Assembly: GCA_015178975.1 (NCBI GenBank)
Contig: WHVD01000262.1
Location: 22,278-86,277, forward strand
Origin: Hysterangium stoloniferum
Lineage: Eukaryota > Basidiomycota > Agaricomycetes > Hysterangiales > Hysterangiaceae
DNA: 64,000 nt
Reading direction: 5' to 3'
Shown: positions 1 through 11,145 of the stretch, piece by piece
Position numbering within the stretch: the first letter of the stretch is position 1
How the letters are laid out: each line of letters starts with the position of its first letter
Made by a program: the position numbers and the translations under genes
The notes under the pieces: model-generated
Databases searched by the model: none
What the model was told of the DNA's origin: nothing
Seen by the model: the letters and a program-made list of their open reading frames with translations, nothing else

Positions 1-66
1 CATATAAAGCCAGGAGGTCCTTGGTTCAATCCCAGGCTCAGTCAGTTCTTTTCTATGCCTTTAACA
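1..66 (+). mobile_element. TRIM-T LTR, 3' end only (copy T1)
   Basis: This matches the last 66 bp of LTR-T copies elsewhere in the window: the second half of the tRNA-like unit (B box GGTTCAATCCC at about 22-32), a T-run, then TTTAACA. It lies in the pol-side part of Gyp-G copy 1, and the related sequence of Gyp-G copy 2 near 63200 runs across this point without it. The left end and TSD are outside the window, so solo LTR versus longer element cannot be told. Confidence 0.85.
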
Positions 67-822
67 CCATACTCTTTTCTTTAGAGATAGCAGTCGTGGG
101 GGCGGCAAGGATAGTCCCATCTTCGTTCTGTAAAACTATGCCCTCCACAATCCATTCCCCGTCCTCTAGATCCCCAGTAAAGATGGGTATTAACCTAACC
201 GACTCGGGCTCTATCATGCAATCTTCTAGGGTTCTCGCGACTCTCTCAGCGCACATACCCTTGTCGGGTTTGGACGTTAGATTAGTTGGTGCGATTAGTT
301 CGTCTTCCAGCAAGATCTTGTTGACTGAAAAGGCCAATGGGACAGGTTCGTTGGAGGAGCTGGCAGGAATGAATCCCATCCTTCCAGGGAGGATTAGTCT
401 TGATCCAGGGGTTGGTCTCACAACGTTCCTATCTCATAGTTGATATGGAAGTCTTCTCCTAAGAGGATAGGTACGGTCATCCCTCGTACTACATAGGTTT
501 CTGCGTTGAATCGCAGCAGGGTCCCTTTATTGTCCTTAAGGTAGATGGGGACGTTAATATAACCCAGTACTCGGGCACTCCCGGTAAGCTGTATTAATCG
601 CAGTTTAAGTCCTTGCTTCAGCTTAGGTTGATCCTTCAGTTCTTGGTAGAATTCCTCTGACATGAGAGACAAATCGGCTCCAGTATCCAGTCTAATTTTG
701 ATTGGTTCTTCCCAATCGGGATTCCCTACTCCTCCGAGTATATGTAGTGCTGAAATGCCAACACTAGAATATCCTCCCGGTGGCTCCCTTTTTCGGTATA
801 CGATTGAGGAGTCCTCTTTCAT
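67..822 (-). pseudogene. pol: Gyp-G1 retroviral-type aspartic protease
   Basis: This stretch encodes the retropepsin that would cleave the Gag-Pol polyprotein. The active-site motif LDTGADLSLMS lies near 705-735, and the flap and C-terminal part follow (VPILLGEDFHINYEIGTL, ending at 421). There the homologue in Gyp-G copy 2 reads GTLRDQP, but this copy has TGA for the arginine CGA (418-420), followed by a frame slip. The downstream linker stays readable in another frame to 67, where the TRIM-T LTR interrupts it. The CGA-to-TGA change fits CpG decay. Family identity is solid; non-functional. Confidence 0.85.
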
Positions 823-900
823 TAGCTTACTGGATTGGGGATATTGTATTCTAGGTCGTTTTGCCTCTTTTCTAAGGGCTAGTTCAGTGTTCCAATGGAG

Positions 901-2668
901 TCATCTGTTCGAGGCAATCATGTCTGTTTCCCCTTCCGAGTCTGATTCATCACTGATCAAGAGGTCAGGAGGAAGTCCAGGGTCGAAAGGAAAGGTTTCC
1001 TCCTCCATGTTGTTCCTTATGTCCTCTATGAGATGTTGCTTGTTAAGGCAGGCAACCCGATCAATAGACATTTCCTCGTCCGCGATTTCTTCAATCGATG
1101 GTGGTATATTGTTTGAGGAATTCTTAAACCCTGACAGACCTTCACAGTGCTGACAGTGCACTTCCAAACAATCTCCCCTTTCAACGAAATCCTCGTGAGA
1201 TATAGAAATGTATACTTCCCCACGTTGGGGTTCTTTGTCTCCGGGTGACCTCTCAATTATTTTGTGATCTTCAGGGATAACAGTATAAGCAGGAATGAAA
1301 ATTGATTCGCTTTCGACATTATATACTCGCGTTCCTGTACTTAGTCCGTAAACTGTCTTGTATAGCCTTTGCTCCTCCACCTCCTCTGAAGGATTCTGCC
1401 TGGAGCATAGATTCAATGAGACATAATGAGCCATTTTACCTGAGTGAGGACAGTCGATTTTGAAATGTTCTGTGCTCCCACAAATCCAACACTCTTTGGG
1501 GGGTCTAGCGCTACTCCGTTTGTCACTCCTCTCGAAGAAGAGCTTCCCGTGTCATTTCCCTTGTGTCGGATCGGTCCTTCCTGCTCTGGGAGTCCTCGTC
1601 ATGCCCTTGTCATCTATTTCGCTGGAGAGGACCTGATGGGGGTGGATGGAATCGGGAGAAGTTGGAGTATGCTCCAGGGCCTCCAATTCTGATTCGTTTT
1701 TTTCCGTGACCATGACTCGAGGTCTAATGGGGCAAAATCTATCTCTATGTGTTTGATTCCAGGTATTAATTAGAGCTTCCTGTAAGTTATTGGCATGTGC
1801 TTGGAGGCTCATGATATCATCGATGGCTTGCCCTTGTATTAAGTATAACCATTCCGTGGGCAAGGTAAGTATTAACTGGCAGGTCTCCTCTTCCTTTTCT
1901 TGGTAGAATCCGTATAGAAATCTGTAGAGTTTAACTCTTCTTTGAATATACTGCATGGAGGTTTCACGGTCGTGATGGGGCTGGCGAAACCTCATTTCTT
2001 CCCATTCTAAGGACAGGGATTCACACTATCGTGTACCCAATAACCCTTCGACTATGCTCCAAAGGAAGGACCTGTGCAATCGACTGAATTCAGTGCGATG
2101 CTCATGATCCAAAGTAGTCCACCAGACTTTTGCGTTCCCTTTAAGTCGTCTGGGAAGAGCGATGCCTAGAATCATTGTCATGGATTCTGAGATTTCCGAC
2201 AAGCTCATAACATCCATTATGTAGTCCAGTGCCTTATATTGTGAGCCGTCATATTCAGGGAGATCTGACCATCTGATTTTGAGATCATTGGTGTTCAAGG
2301 TCAACTTCCTGGTTTCGGTCTCGGGAGCGGCACTCTTAGTATTCTTATTAGTACTTGCTGGGCCTCCTTGGTTTCTCGGGTTTCACCTTCTCTCGTCCCA
2401 GTCTCTTCTGTGGTCCAAATTGCTGGATCCATCAGAAAAATCCCCAGGCAGTCCTCCTGGGGAAAGAAGGGGGCCCATGAAATTGGCAAAGGTGGGAGAG
2501 TGTTGTTCAGGTAAGAAGTTCCCCTCCCGGGTATTTGTCCAGTGATTCCTTCAATGAAGGTGGTAGCAAAGGAAGAACGGTTTCGATTTGCAATGGATCT
2601 AATAGGGATGTTGGAGTGACTAACCGTCGTAAATGGGGAAGCTACTTCAGACCCGAAAGCAACTCGAC
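901..2668 (-). pseudogene. gag: Gyp-G1 Gag, C-terminal two thirds
   Basis: Three open blocks in different frames (2304-2026, 1995-1552, 1434-901) read as one decayed Gag. The first holds a retrotransposon Gag core with WWTTLDHEH near its end, and the second continues it (LPTEWLYLIQGQAIDD). A CCHC zinc knuckle, CWICGSTEHFKIDC (C-x2-C-x4-H-x4-C), lies at about 1452-1493. The block 1434-901 is an acidic spacer before protease. The N-terminal part is displaced to 9213-10240 by the Chromo-C1 insertion. Stops and frameshifts between blocks make it a pseudogene. Confidence 0.75.
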
Positions 2669-2673
2669 GGCGG

Positions 2674-2975
2674 TGTAAGGGTGACTCTCTAGACCACACT
2701 GACTCGCACTATGACTGAGTTGGGGCACTAGCAGAGGGAATCTGAAGTAAGTTTTATACCTATCTGTTATATACATACAATGTACATTATTACTTACCTA
2801 GCAGAGGGAATCCGAAGAGAAAAGTCTAAGGAACCCTCGGCTAGCGAGTGACTAACTAAAGGTGCAGCTGAGTTTGAAAATGTGATAAAAACAAGGTACT
2901 CTTATCCTTGACTTATGAGACTATATTAAGAAAGGTCAGGGATGAATTTAGAAAACTTGAGATTGTCCCCTGACA
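2674..2975 (-). repeat. Chromo-C1 3' LTR (LTR-C)
   Basis: 302 bp, TGTCAGGGGACA...CCTTACA on the minus strand. It matches the 307-bp partner at 8906-9212 apart from a small indel near the CCTTACA end and scattered changes, and the Chromo-C2 LTR at 44235. Confidence 0.92.
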
Positions 2976-2992
2976 TCACCCCCCCTTTTAAG
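2976..2992 (-). other. Polypurine tract of Chromo-C1
   Basis: Minus-strand CTTAAAAGGGGGGGTGA directly precedes the 3' LTR, the expected place for the plus-strand primer. Chromo-C2 has the same arrangement at 44219-44234. Confidence 0.8.
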
Positions 2993-3094
2993 ATATGGTG
3001 TCCCGACATGCTGTTGCTGCCAATAAAGTCCAGGCTTGACCTTTTGAAACTCTGGAATCTGGGTCACTCGTACTATGGTGTTTGGAGGTTGTCT

Positions 3095-3687
3095 TTATCC
3101 TCGAATAGGGCCCTGAGTTGTTACTGCCTCTGGATGTCGTGTGTGGAAGTCTGCTGTCAGAGTGGGAGCGAATACCATATATCCTGGTTCCCAGCTATTA
3201 TGTTCCATGCCAAAGCCTTGCCATTTTATGAGGTATTCAATTCGCCCATATCTCCATCTACTATCCAATACCTTCTCAACTTCATACTCCACTTCTCCTT
3301 CCACTACTATTGGATCTGGTGGTGGTTGAGAATGGCGGCCAATCATTGGATCCTCAATTTTTGGTGTCAGTTTCACCACATTGAATACTGGGTGGAGTCT
3401 ATTCATTGACTTGGGCAGTTCCAACCTATAGGCAATTGGTGAGACCTGTTCAAGTATCTTGAATGACCCTAACCGAAGGTGTGAAAGCTTTTTTGAGGGT
3501 TGGGCCATTTGAATATCACTGGCATCTAGGAAAACTTGGTCTCCTGCCTTGAAGTTTGGTGCTGGGGTTCGCCGACAGTTGTAGTACTTTGTCATCTCAT
3601 CCTCTGCTTTAGCCAATGCTGCTTTTGCCTCCTCAAGAGTTTCAGCCATTCGATCTCGAAAATCATTTGCCGATTCCACCTTGCTGG
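3095..3687 (-). pseudogene. pol: Chromo-C1 integrase C-terminus with chromodomain
   Basis: 194 readable codons. An integrase C-terminal SH3-like GPY/F-type region (LRLGSFKILEQVSPIAYRLELP) is followed by a chromodomain around residues 131-165, with aromatic-cage style residues in EVEKVLDSRWRYGRIEYLIK and the WQGFG..HNSWEP motif. In chromoviruses this domain is thought to steer integration to marked heterochromatin. A frame break separates it from the integrase core at 3689. Confidence 0.88.
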
Positions 3688-3688
3688 A

Positions 3689-4717
3689 TCAAAGGTTTGG
3701 TTCAAAACCCATTCGTGGATGACGTCCACAGTCTAACATAAATGGTGTCTGTTGTGTAGATGCATGGATATGGTTGTTGTATTGAAATTCTGCAAGTGGG
3801 AGAAGGTCAACCCAGTCTGATTGGCACTGATTCACAAAAATCCGTAGATATGTCTCAAGCTCTTGGTTGACTCGTTCAGTTTGTCCATCAGTTTGAGGGT
3901 GGTAAGCTGTGGAATAGGCTGGTTGAATCCCAAGGAGCCGATATAATTCCCGAGTGAAATGGCTTGCAAACTGTGATCCACGGTCTGAGATGATTCTCTG
4001 TGGGAGTCCATGATGCTTCCACACATCCTTAAAAAAGATCCGAGCTGCACCCACAGAGTCAACAGTTTTGTGTGTGGGCAGGAAATGTCCCCGCTTTGTC
4101 ATGAGATCTACAATTACCATAACTGAATCATATCCTTGAGATTCAGGTAGGTCAACTATGAAGTCAACACTGGTTGTATCCCATCGGTCTGCTGGTGTGG
4201 TGTTTGGGTGTAATTCCCCAATTGGCATTTGACGCTGGAACTTGGTGTGTATACATGTGTCACAGGTCTTGACATATTGCCCTATATATCGTGATATGCC
4301 TGGCCACCAGAAGTTGCGACTTACTAGCTCTAAAGTCTTCCATCGTCCTGCATGGCCAGCAACCCGAGAGTCATGGTGCTGTTCCACAATCCTACGCCTC
4401 AGTTCTGGGTCGGTTGGGACATATATTTTACCCCGATACAACACCAATCCATCTTCCTCTGACCATTCCATTAATCTGATAGATCGGCCACCAGATTTCT
4501 GGAGTTCCTTCACTGCCTTGATCACCGCTTCCTCCTGTTCACCCTTCTCATTTCCTTGGTGAATAGCAGTGAGGAATTCACGTTCTGGCCCATGTATTGA
4601 TACGCCCTCCATGGCTCGAATTGCAAAGAACTCTGGCTTAAGTAGAGTGATGTTTGAGTTGTCTCCTTCACCTGAACCATGGTCAGACCGGCGAGAAAGT
4701 GCATCTGTTTTACCCAT
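3689..4717 (-). pseudogene. pol: Chromo-C1 integrase core
   Basis: 342 codons. The N-terminal zinc-binding H-H-C-C region (QHHDSRVAGH ... CDTCIHTK) is followed by the DDE core: DFIVDLP, then ISDRGSQFAS, then HPQTDGQTERVNQELE with the catalytic Glu. All three acidic residues are present. The start is a frame break inside the RNase H-integrase linker rather than a true initiation codon, and it overlaps the next block in another frame. Confidence 0.88.
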
Positions 4718-5624
4718 AGAGCACCCTGCCAGGGTCGGTGGTGCAGTTGGAAATCAAAATGTGCCAGGAACAGCGACCATCGGGCCTGTCTTTGGTTTAG
4801 CTTTTTTGAGGACATGAAGTACTCGAGGTTTTTGTGATCAGTCCATACCTCCACTGAGTGCCGTGCCCCCTCTAGGAAATGTCTCCACTCATCAAAGGCA
4901 CGAATCACTGCCAGCATCTCTTTGTCATGGATCTCATAATTGCGTTCAACAGCTGACAAGCTTTTTGAGTAAAAGGCAACAGGATGCCACTTTCCATCAT
5001 CCAGCTGTTGTGAGAGGACTGCTCCAGTGGCATAGTCTGATGAGTCAGCTTCAACTCTAAATGGTTTTGAATCATCAGGCATTGTCAGAATTGGTGCATT
5101 TGTAACCAGATCCTTGAGGAGAAGGAAGGCATTGTCCTCTGTCATGGTCCACCTCCAGTTGGTTTCCTTTTTTGTGAGATCAAACAGTGGTCGCGCATGG
5201 TGGGAGAAATCTGATATGAATCGCCTATAGAAGTTGGCAAAACCAAGGAATGCCTGTACCTCTTTCCGACTGGTAGGAGTGGGCCAATCACGTACACCTG
5301 ACACCTTGATTGGGTCCATCTCTGCTTGGTTTTCAGAGATGACTAGACCAAGGTATTCAATCTTTGTCTTTTCAAACTCACATTTCTCTGGCTTAAGGTA
5401 GAGCTTATACTCACGAAGACGCTCTAGAACCAGTAATAGGACACGCCCGATGTTCCTCAAGCGTCCTGGTGAAAATGAGGATGTCATCCAGGTAGACACA
5501 GACAACTCCTTCTGCAATCAAATCTCGGAAGATGTCATTCATCATAGTCTGAAAGGTTGCTGGGCTATTAGTGAGGCCAAAAAACATGACTAAGGGTTCA
5601 AATAACCCTCTATTTGTTCGGAAA
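4522..5624 (-). pseudogene. pol: Chromo-C1 RT C-terminus and RNase H
   Basis: The block nearest the LTR-K insertion reads [18 protein letters not shown] and the RT active site VYLDDILIF. After a frame break it continues with the RT thumb (LGFANFYRRFISDFS) and RNase H (FRVEADSSDYATGAVLSQQ, NYEIHDKEMLAV, WTDHKNLEYF). Catalytic residues of both enzymes are present, but the frames are broken and RT is cut by the insertion at 5625-6267. Confidence 0.87.
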
Positions 5625-6267
5625 TGTGAAGGGTATGCATATATCATGATTGGACTGTGGAATAATACATATATCATAGTATTTTATTATTTAATTCTTA
5701 CTCTTTTTCCCTAACTCTCTATATCTTTCGAGCATACCCATATTTCTTAGTTTGAAGTCTTGTGTATATCTATGGGCGCTCTCGGCGCTAAATCTCACTC
5801 AGACATCTTTTACCCAGCAGACACCACCTCGTAAACGACCCAGACGTTGAATAGCGAGAGGTGTCAAGGGTAACATCTAAGCTACCTATAAGGGTAGCGT
5901 TATCTAGTCTCCTGACATACTTAGAACTCGAACCGCGAAGGTCGAGTTCCACTCTAAGGTCTTTGCGCTCGTCAACGCTATAGTCGACTCGCGCTATTAT
6001 CTCTTTACTTCAGATATTCGGCTTCTCATTGATTATCTATTTACATTTAGCTACGAGTTGCACCGTAAAGGTCAACTCTTCGTTCTCTCATTCTAGCCGT
6101 CAAGAGCAACTGTACAGTTGCTCTTGTGACATGTAGCGTGTCTCCTTGCTAGTACTGTCAGTCTAGCAATCTACAGTATTGTACTGAACGGTCAATACTT
6201 TCTAATAGTAGTTGAATAAACACTATTCTTCGTATATTGAGCGGTAGGAATCTAACGACTCTTCACA
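5625..6267 (-). repeat. Solo LTR-K (copy K1) inside Chromo-C1 RT
   Basis: 643 bp beginning TGTGAAG and ending CTTCACA, with a 5-bp duplication GGAAA on each side (5620-5624, 6268-6272). Removing it restores the RT stretch between GDEWKAAF and RTNRG. Its right end, reverse-complemented, matches the left ends of the LTR-K copies at 48212 and 56208, so it lies in the opposite orientation. No coding sequence. The internal repeats GAGCAACTGTACAGTTGCTC and AACTCGAACC/GGTCGAGTTC are palindromic. Confidence 0.9.
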
Positions 6268-6769
6268 GGAAAGCAGCCTTCCACTCATCGCCATCCTTAA
6301 TGCGAACATTGTTGTAGCCCCATCTGACATCAAGTTTTGTGAAATACCGTGCCCCTTTTAATCAATTCACCAGTTCTGAAATAAGTGGGAGTGGATATCG
6401 ATTTTTTATGGTTTGGGCATTCAATGCACAATAGTCTTGTACAAGTCGAAGGGAGCCATCCTTCTTCTTGATGAAGAAAACTGGGGATGCCATGGGTGAC
6501 TTAGAAGGACGTATCCGACCAGTTGCAAGGTTCTCAGCAATAAAAATATCCAGCTCTGTCTGTTCATTGAGGGACATAGGGTAGACCTTGCAATTGGTTG
6601 ACTTTGCATCAGGGATTAGTTCAATTGCATGGTCCCAAGGTTTTCTATCAGGCAATGAATTAAATTACTCCTTGGAGAACACATCTTCAAAGGTGTGGAG
6701 ATACTCAGGGACAATGTCTCGAAAACCTTTTGGGCTCGGTGTATTAAACCTTGCACTAGCCTCTGCTAG
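6268..6769 (-). pseudogene. pol: Chromo-C1 RT N-terminal part
   Basis: The reading includes [17 protein letters not shown], then [19 protein letters not shown] and KNRYPLPLI, the conserved fingers region of Gypsy RT. The usual RDYR is changed to QDYC. Stops lie at about 6660 and 6360. It joins RT block 4522-5624 once K1 is removed. Confidence 0.85.
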
Positions 6770-7630
6770 TCACTGAGACACTGTGGCAGATGCTCGAATC
6801 TGACTTGGAGTCAATTCTGGGTGCAGCACCGTGACAAATACCCGATCTCCATCTTCAATTAAGTCCTCTATTTGGTCTTCAACCTCATCAGACTGATCAG
6901 GTAGTAAATCAGGAATTGGCTCTTCTGTTTCCTCAGATGTGAAGACTGGGGCAGGGGCATCTCTACAAGCTTGTAAACATCTAATCTCTTCACGTGCCCT
7001 GAGGGTTGAGATTTTACACTCTTTACAGTGTGGGTTACAACGGGTCATTTTGACTTCTTGTGTCTGCCAATTGATCTCTGGGTTGTGATCCCGAAGCCAG
7101 GTATAGCCAAGTAAAAGGGATTCCTTCCCAAGCTTGGTGACTGCAAACAATGCCTTTTCTGAGTGATCCTTGTAGCGGAGGACCAACTCAGCAACTTCAG
7201 TGATTGAACCTGCTTCATTGGGTGTCCCATCAACATTGTATACATGAATTGGGTAGATGAGTGATCTTGTGGCAATTCTGTTTTCATACACATAGTCTCG
7301 GTCAATGAATAGACCAGTTGCACCACAATCAACCAATGCACGAGTCGATCGGAGAAGACCAGTGTCAGTTGTTTGGAGCTCGACTTTTAGGTGTAATGAT
7401 TTCACAGTTGCCGTTGAGGCAATAATGAGAGATTTTGGAAGACGACATTCCCAAACTGGTCTTCTACGATGTGAATGGACTGAGGGAGACTTGGGTGGGT
7501 TAGGTATGACTTGAATTCCAGTGTTCTCACTCAACAGAGGTTCAACTTCTGATGTATTAACTGTACATACATCATCAACAGAGAGGACACTGAATCTATT
7601 TGAAAGTGGCAGCGAGGGCATACCTTTCAC
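6770..7630 (-). pseudogene. pol: Chromo-C1 aspartic protease region
   Basis: 286 codons. The retropepsin-like active site is ALVDCGATGLFID (about residues 100-112), with Cys where most relatives have Ser or Thr. LLLGYTWLRDHNPEINW, about 75 residues later, is the typical second half. A cysteine-rich patch (CNPHCKECK) and an acidic linker follow, then a stop before RT. Single protease domain, acting in Gag-Pol maturation. Confidence 0.83.
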
Positions 7631-8766
7631 TCGCTGCAGTTGGGAAAACCCGAAGCAGGCTGTAGGTCAGCCCCTCGAGGAGAGTCATCTGCTTCGGCCA
7701 CCCTACTACAGGCAATTCGGACATCCGCTTCTGCAAGAAGGATGTCCATGGCCATGTCCTGTCCCTCTTCATCAAGGCTAGTAAGTAAGGAGCGGATTCT
7801 TTGTAGTTTTCGAGGGCAGTCATGACTGAGATGACCCGGCTGACGACACTTGAAACAGAGTGTTGAGGGAAGACCCCGGCCTTTTGTCGCATCAATGTCC
7901 ATCGCGTCGGTCGGCCTAGAGGAGGGTAGTGTCGACGTGGAATGTGGGGGAAGTGGGGGAACAACGCGAGGGAACATCAAAGGTTTCAGTGTGACCGGTC
8001 ACATTGTGACGCCTGCTGAATGAAAAATTTCATTTGCATTTCGATTTCGGTCGAAGCGGGAAGCGGTGTCATACCAGCCTTGCTCGTCGTCGTCCTTCGG
8101 GCGGTTCTCCATCATCACAACCTGGGTCTGGATATGTGGTAAGAGGCCATGTCGATATTTCATCACAATGGCTAACGCGTCTTTGTAACCTGCAAGGTCA
8201 ACGAGTTTGCGAAACTCGTCTGTGTACTCGTCGACCGTTCTTCGGGCTTGATGGTACGTCGTTCCTTCTAACTTGATACGGGCCATAGCTGTTTCGTCAG
8301 CTGGAAAGAACTCGCGCTCGAAGGTCCGCACGAAGGTCTCCCATGACGGCACCACATCTCCTTGACTCCACGACTTCATGAGCCGATTTGCGAAAAGGGC
8401 GGCTCGACCCATCTTCATGAATGACACCACCCATTGAACCTTCGTCTCGTCCATCTGGAACTTCGACCCATTCATGCTGATGTACAGCAGACACGAGTTG
8501 TAGAAGGTACGTCTGCCAGATCGATCACCGTCGTACACGTTCAGAAGTGGAACCTTCGGGCCTGAGTTGGTCGAAATGGCAGCAGAGATTGACGTAGGTA
8601 ACGCGGGCGGCTGTGGAGGATTCGTTGGTGGTTGTGTTTGTACAGTGAGTTGCTGAAGAATTTGCTGCAACAGGTCCGTATTTTGCTTCTGGGAGGCTTG
8701 GAGATCTCTAATGTCGTTACTGTGCTGTTCCAGCACCTGGTGGGGATCGGTAATAGAAGTCGACAT
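7627..8766 (-). pseudogene. gag: Chromo-C1 Gag
   Basis: The start at 8766 (MSTSITDPHQ) gives 255 codons: a coiled-coil-like N-terminus, a proline-rich spacer, then a retrotransposon Gag capsid region (FEREFFPADETAMARIKLE, RRTVDEYTDEFRKLVDLAGY). A stop and frame change follow near 7999, and the next block (7980-7627) holds the CCHC zinc knuckle CFKCRQPGHLSHDC. Length and order match Gag of fungal chromoviruses. Disrupted. Confidence 0.86.
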
Positions 8767-8905
8767 AATAGTAAAAATGAGGGGAGGGGACCGCGTGTAA
8801 ACTCGAAGTAGATTAGATCTGTATAAAGGTTTGAATTCGCGATCTTGAATATGGTTCGAAAAATAGCGGCGGTGACTCCGGTCACTTGATGTGAGACTTT
8901 TCTTC

Positions 8906-9212
8906 TGTAAGGGTGACAGTCATCTCTAGACCACACTGACTCGCACTATGACTGAGTTGGGGCACTAGCAGAGGGAATCCGAAGTAAGTTTTATACCTAT
9001 CTATTATATACATACAATGTACATTATTACTTACCTAGCAGAGGGAATCCGAAGAGAAAAGTCTAAGGAACCCTCGGCTAGCGAGTGACTAACTAAAGGT
9101 GCAGCTGAGTTTGAAAATGTGATAAAAACAAGGTACTCTTATCCTTGACTTATGAGACTATATTAAGGAAGGTCAGAGATGAATTTAGAAAACTTGAGAT
9201 TGTCCCCTGACA
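8906..9212 (-). repeat. Chromo-C1 5' LTR (LTR-C)
   Basis: 307 bp; its outer end TGTCAGGGGACA abuts GGCGG (9213-9217). The internal side reads GAAGAAAAGTCTCACATC; I cannot assign a primer tRNA. Confidence 0.92.
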
Positions 9213-10240
9213 GGCGGAGGGTATCCGGCTCTTCTTTCCTTCATGGTCTATCTGAAGTTCCTGGTCCATAGTCATCCTGAGGTGACACGCCGAGAGTCTT
9301 GCTTCTGCTGGTCAGAAGGACGGGTGCAATAGATTTCTCGTGAAGTCTTCCCAAGATCTCCTCCCTCGTATCCTAGGGAAAACTCTCGAGGATAGATTTA
9401 TGGTTGAGAGAGCAGAGAAAGCTAGTGCCGGGGGATCCTTGGAGATCTCAAATGAAGGTTTCAGACGTGTGAGCCAGGGAAGTGGGTACCTGGGTACTAT
9501 TGTTATACGAGTGGAGAACTTCCATGAACAACTTGTCTCGTTTCTCACGACGGTGAATCAGCCTATGTCGCAGGCTGTGGTAGGTGAATGGGAGGTTCGG
9601 AGAGGCTTCGTATAGGGATCTTTCCAGTGTACGCATATAAAGATACCGATAATCCACCTTAGGTACATACTGTTCCACCCTGATCTAGGATCACGTGTAA
9701 GATCTGTAACATGCGATGGTGCATGGCCACTAGGTCAAGAATCTGTTCGAATAACGCTAGCCTTATACATCCCCTTCCGGTGACATCAATGGTGACTAGT
9801 TCCTCAGACCACTCGGGGAGTTGCTCCGCCAGCTGATCTAGAGTACCAGTTTGGGAAAAGAAAGAATCGGTAATCACGATGCTATTCAACCTGCCTAACC
9901 AGACGGATACCTCTTTAGGCATATTGGGGTATCTGTCTAAGTAGTCCGCAGCTACTGCGTCAACCTCCTTCTCTTCAATTTGTTCCGAGTAGTATTTATC
10001 CCACTTGTCATTTGCTGGCTCAGCGAAATATACCTGACCCCTAAAGGGATTCTGCAGCATTACTTGAGGCGGTGGAAATTTTAGACCGGTGTCATTTCTG
10101 TTCGCTCGAGCGGTAAGGAGTCCGAGAGTTTCCAACGACTTAAAATAAGAGTTATCCTTGCTCGTTCCAGCAGAATTACTTGCGGGAGGCCCGCATTCAC
10201 CTTGTGAAGGCTCCAAAACGGTATCGGCTTCTTGAGTCAT
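9213..10240 (-). pseudogene. gag: Gyp-G1 Gag, N-terminal part
   Basis: The start MTQEADTVLEPSQ at 10240 gives 193 codons to 9659, then a frame change and readable sequence to 9448. It lies ~185 bp downstream of the 5' LTR-G and primer site, the expected place for Gag. I see no named motif in this N-terminal part. The gene resumes at 2668 beyond Chromo-C1. Confidence 0.65.
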
Positions 10241-10410
10241 TAGAGACGATTTTCATGTCGTGACATTACTGGGTAGTCCTAAGTCGGGGTATTCCTTTCT
10301 CGTCCGAGAGGCACCTGAAGGTGTAGGAATTCAGGAGGTTCCACCACTGGTTAAGGTCATAATACTACTACTAGCTGAGCGTTCATGTGGATCACAGTGA
10401 ATGAGGGTCC

Positions 10411-10424
10411 GGCCCGGATCACCA
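10411..10424 (-). other. Probable primer-binding site of Gyp-G1
   Basis: Directly inside the 5' LTR, the minus strand reads TGGTGATCCGGGCC, starting with the TGG expected opposite a tRNA CCA end. The primer tRNA is not identified. Confidence 0.55.
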
Positions 10425-10425
10425 C

Positions 10426-11107
10426 TGTAAAGGGTCGAGTAGTTTATTACTCAATGTGCGATCGTTATCGACTAACGATAGTACGAATTACAACCGACTA
10501 GTAGTTTGAAGTGATCAAATATAGATTACAATTGACCCTTAAGGTGCAATCGGTAGATAATTACAAGAGCGGATCAACCTTACGGTACAATCTGATTGCA
10601 TAGCTAGCTGGGCCAATGGCCAAGTAGCGGAGAGAAAGTATATATTGTGAGAGAGAGAAAATATCCTAAGAACGTGAGCTATGATGGATATTCTTACCGT
10701 GCGAACCAAGAGGTAGAAGTAAAGTCAAGTAGTAGTAACCGACTTCGACTGTTTCAGTGCGAAGTGTAGTTACCGTAGATTTAGAAAGAGAGATAAGGCG
10801 AAGACTAGTTTTAGACTAGACCCCAGACCAGTACTTGCGTGTGCAGGTGATGGTTGTCGGGGTTGAAAAGTGTCTGAGTTTTATCGCGTGTGACTACTAC
10901 TGTGACATGCGCATACTTCTTGTGGGCGAGAGCGCTCACAAGCATACATGGACTCTTGAACTAAATAAAGGGGGTTTGACCCGTATTTATGAGATATAGA
11001 AATAGAATAAAAATATAGAACATAAAGAAAATAATGAAATTATAAAGTGGCTAAGGAGTAAGGCTTAGAGCCTTTAGCCGCACCTCCTATGTGACCTATC
11101 CTTCACA
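10426..11107 (-). repeat. Gyp-G1 5' LTR (LTR-G, 682 bp)
   Basis: It runs TGTGAAGGATAGGTC...CCCTTTACA on the minus strand. Flanking pentamers differ (ACCAC inside, ATCGG outside), which fits a 5' LTR of an element whose other end is off-window rather than a solo LTR. Related copies: 44619-45287 and 47790-49106. Confidence 0.82.
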
Positions 11108-11145
11108 ATCGGTTTATGCCATTTTTTCATCATCCAATACCCGAA

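Larger units (their letters stand above)
2674..9212 (-). mobile_element. Chromo-C1: complete, inactivated chromovirus (Ty3/Gypsy)
   Basis: Both LTRs are present (2674-2975 and 8906-9212) and the element is bracketed by the 5-bp duplication GGCGG (2669-2673, 9213-9217). Order on the minus strand: LTR, gag (8766), zinc knuckle, protease, RT, RNase H, integrase, chromodomain (about 3095), polypurine tract, LTR. A 643-bp solo LTR-K (5625-6267) splits RT, and several stops and frame breaks lie in pol. The target is the gag of Gyp-G copy 1, so Chromo-C1 is the younger of the two. Confidence 0.93.
67..11107 (-). mobile_element. Gyp-G copy 1, Ty3/Gypsy retrotransposon, split by Chromo-C1
   Basis: On the minus strand, right to left: 5' LTR-G (10426-11107), primer-binding site, gag (10240 to 9213, resuming at 2668), zinc knuckle near 1450-1493, and aspartic protease (below 822). 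Reverse transcriptase and the rest would lie left of position 1. The protease region is clearly the same family as Gyp-G copy 2 at 62636-63853. Chromo-C1 (2674-9212) sits in gag with a GGCGG duplication on both sides. Nonsense and frame breaks show that the copy is dead. Confidence 0.85.

Noticed and set aside
10426..11107. LTR-G at this site as a solo LTR
   Set aside because: Flanking pentamers differ and a primer-site-like TGG sequence plus gag follow inward, so it is better read as the 5' LTR of Gyp-G1.
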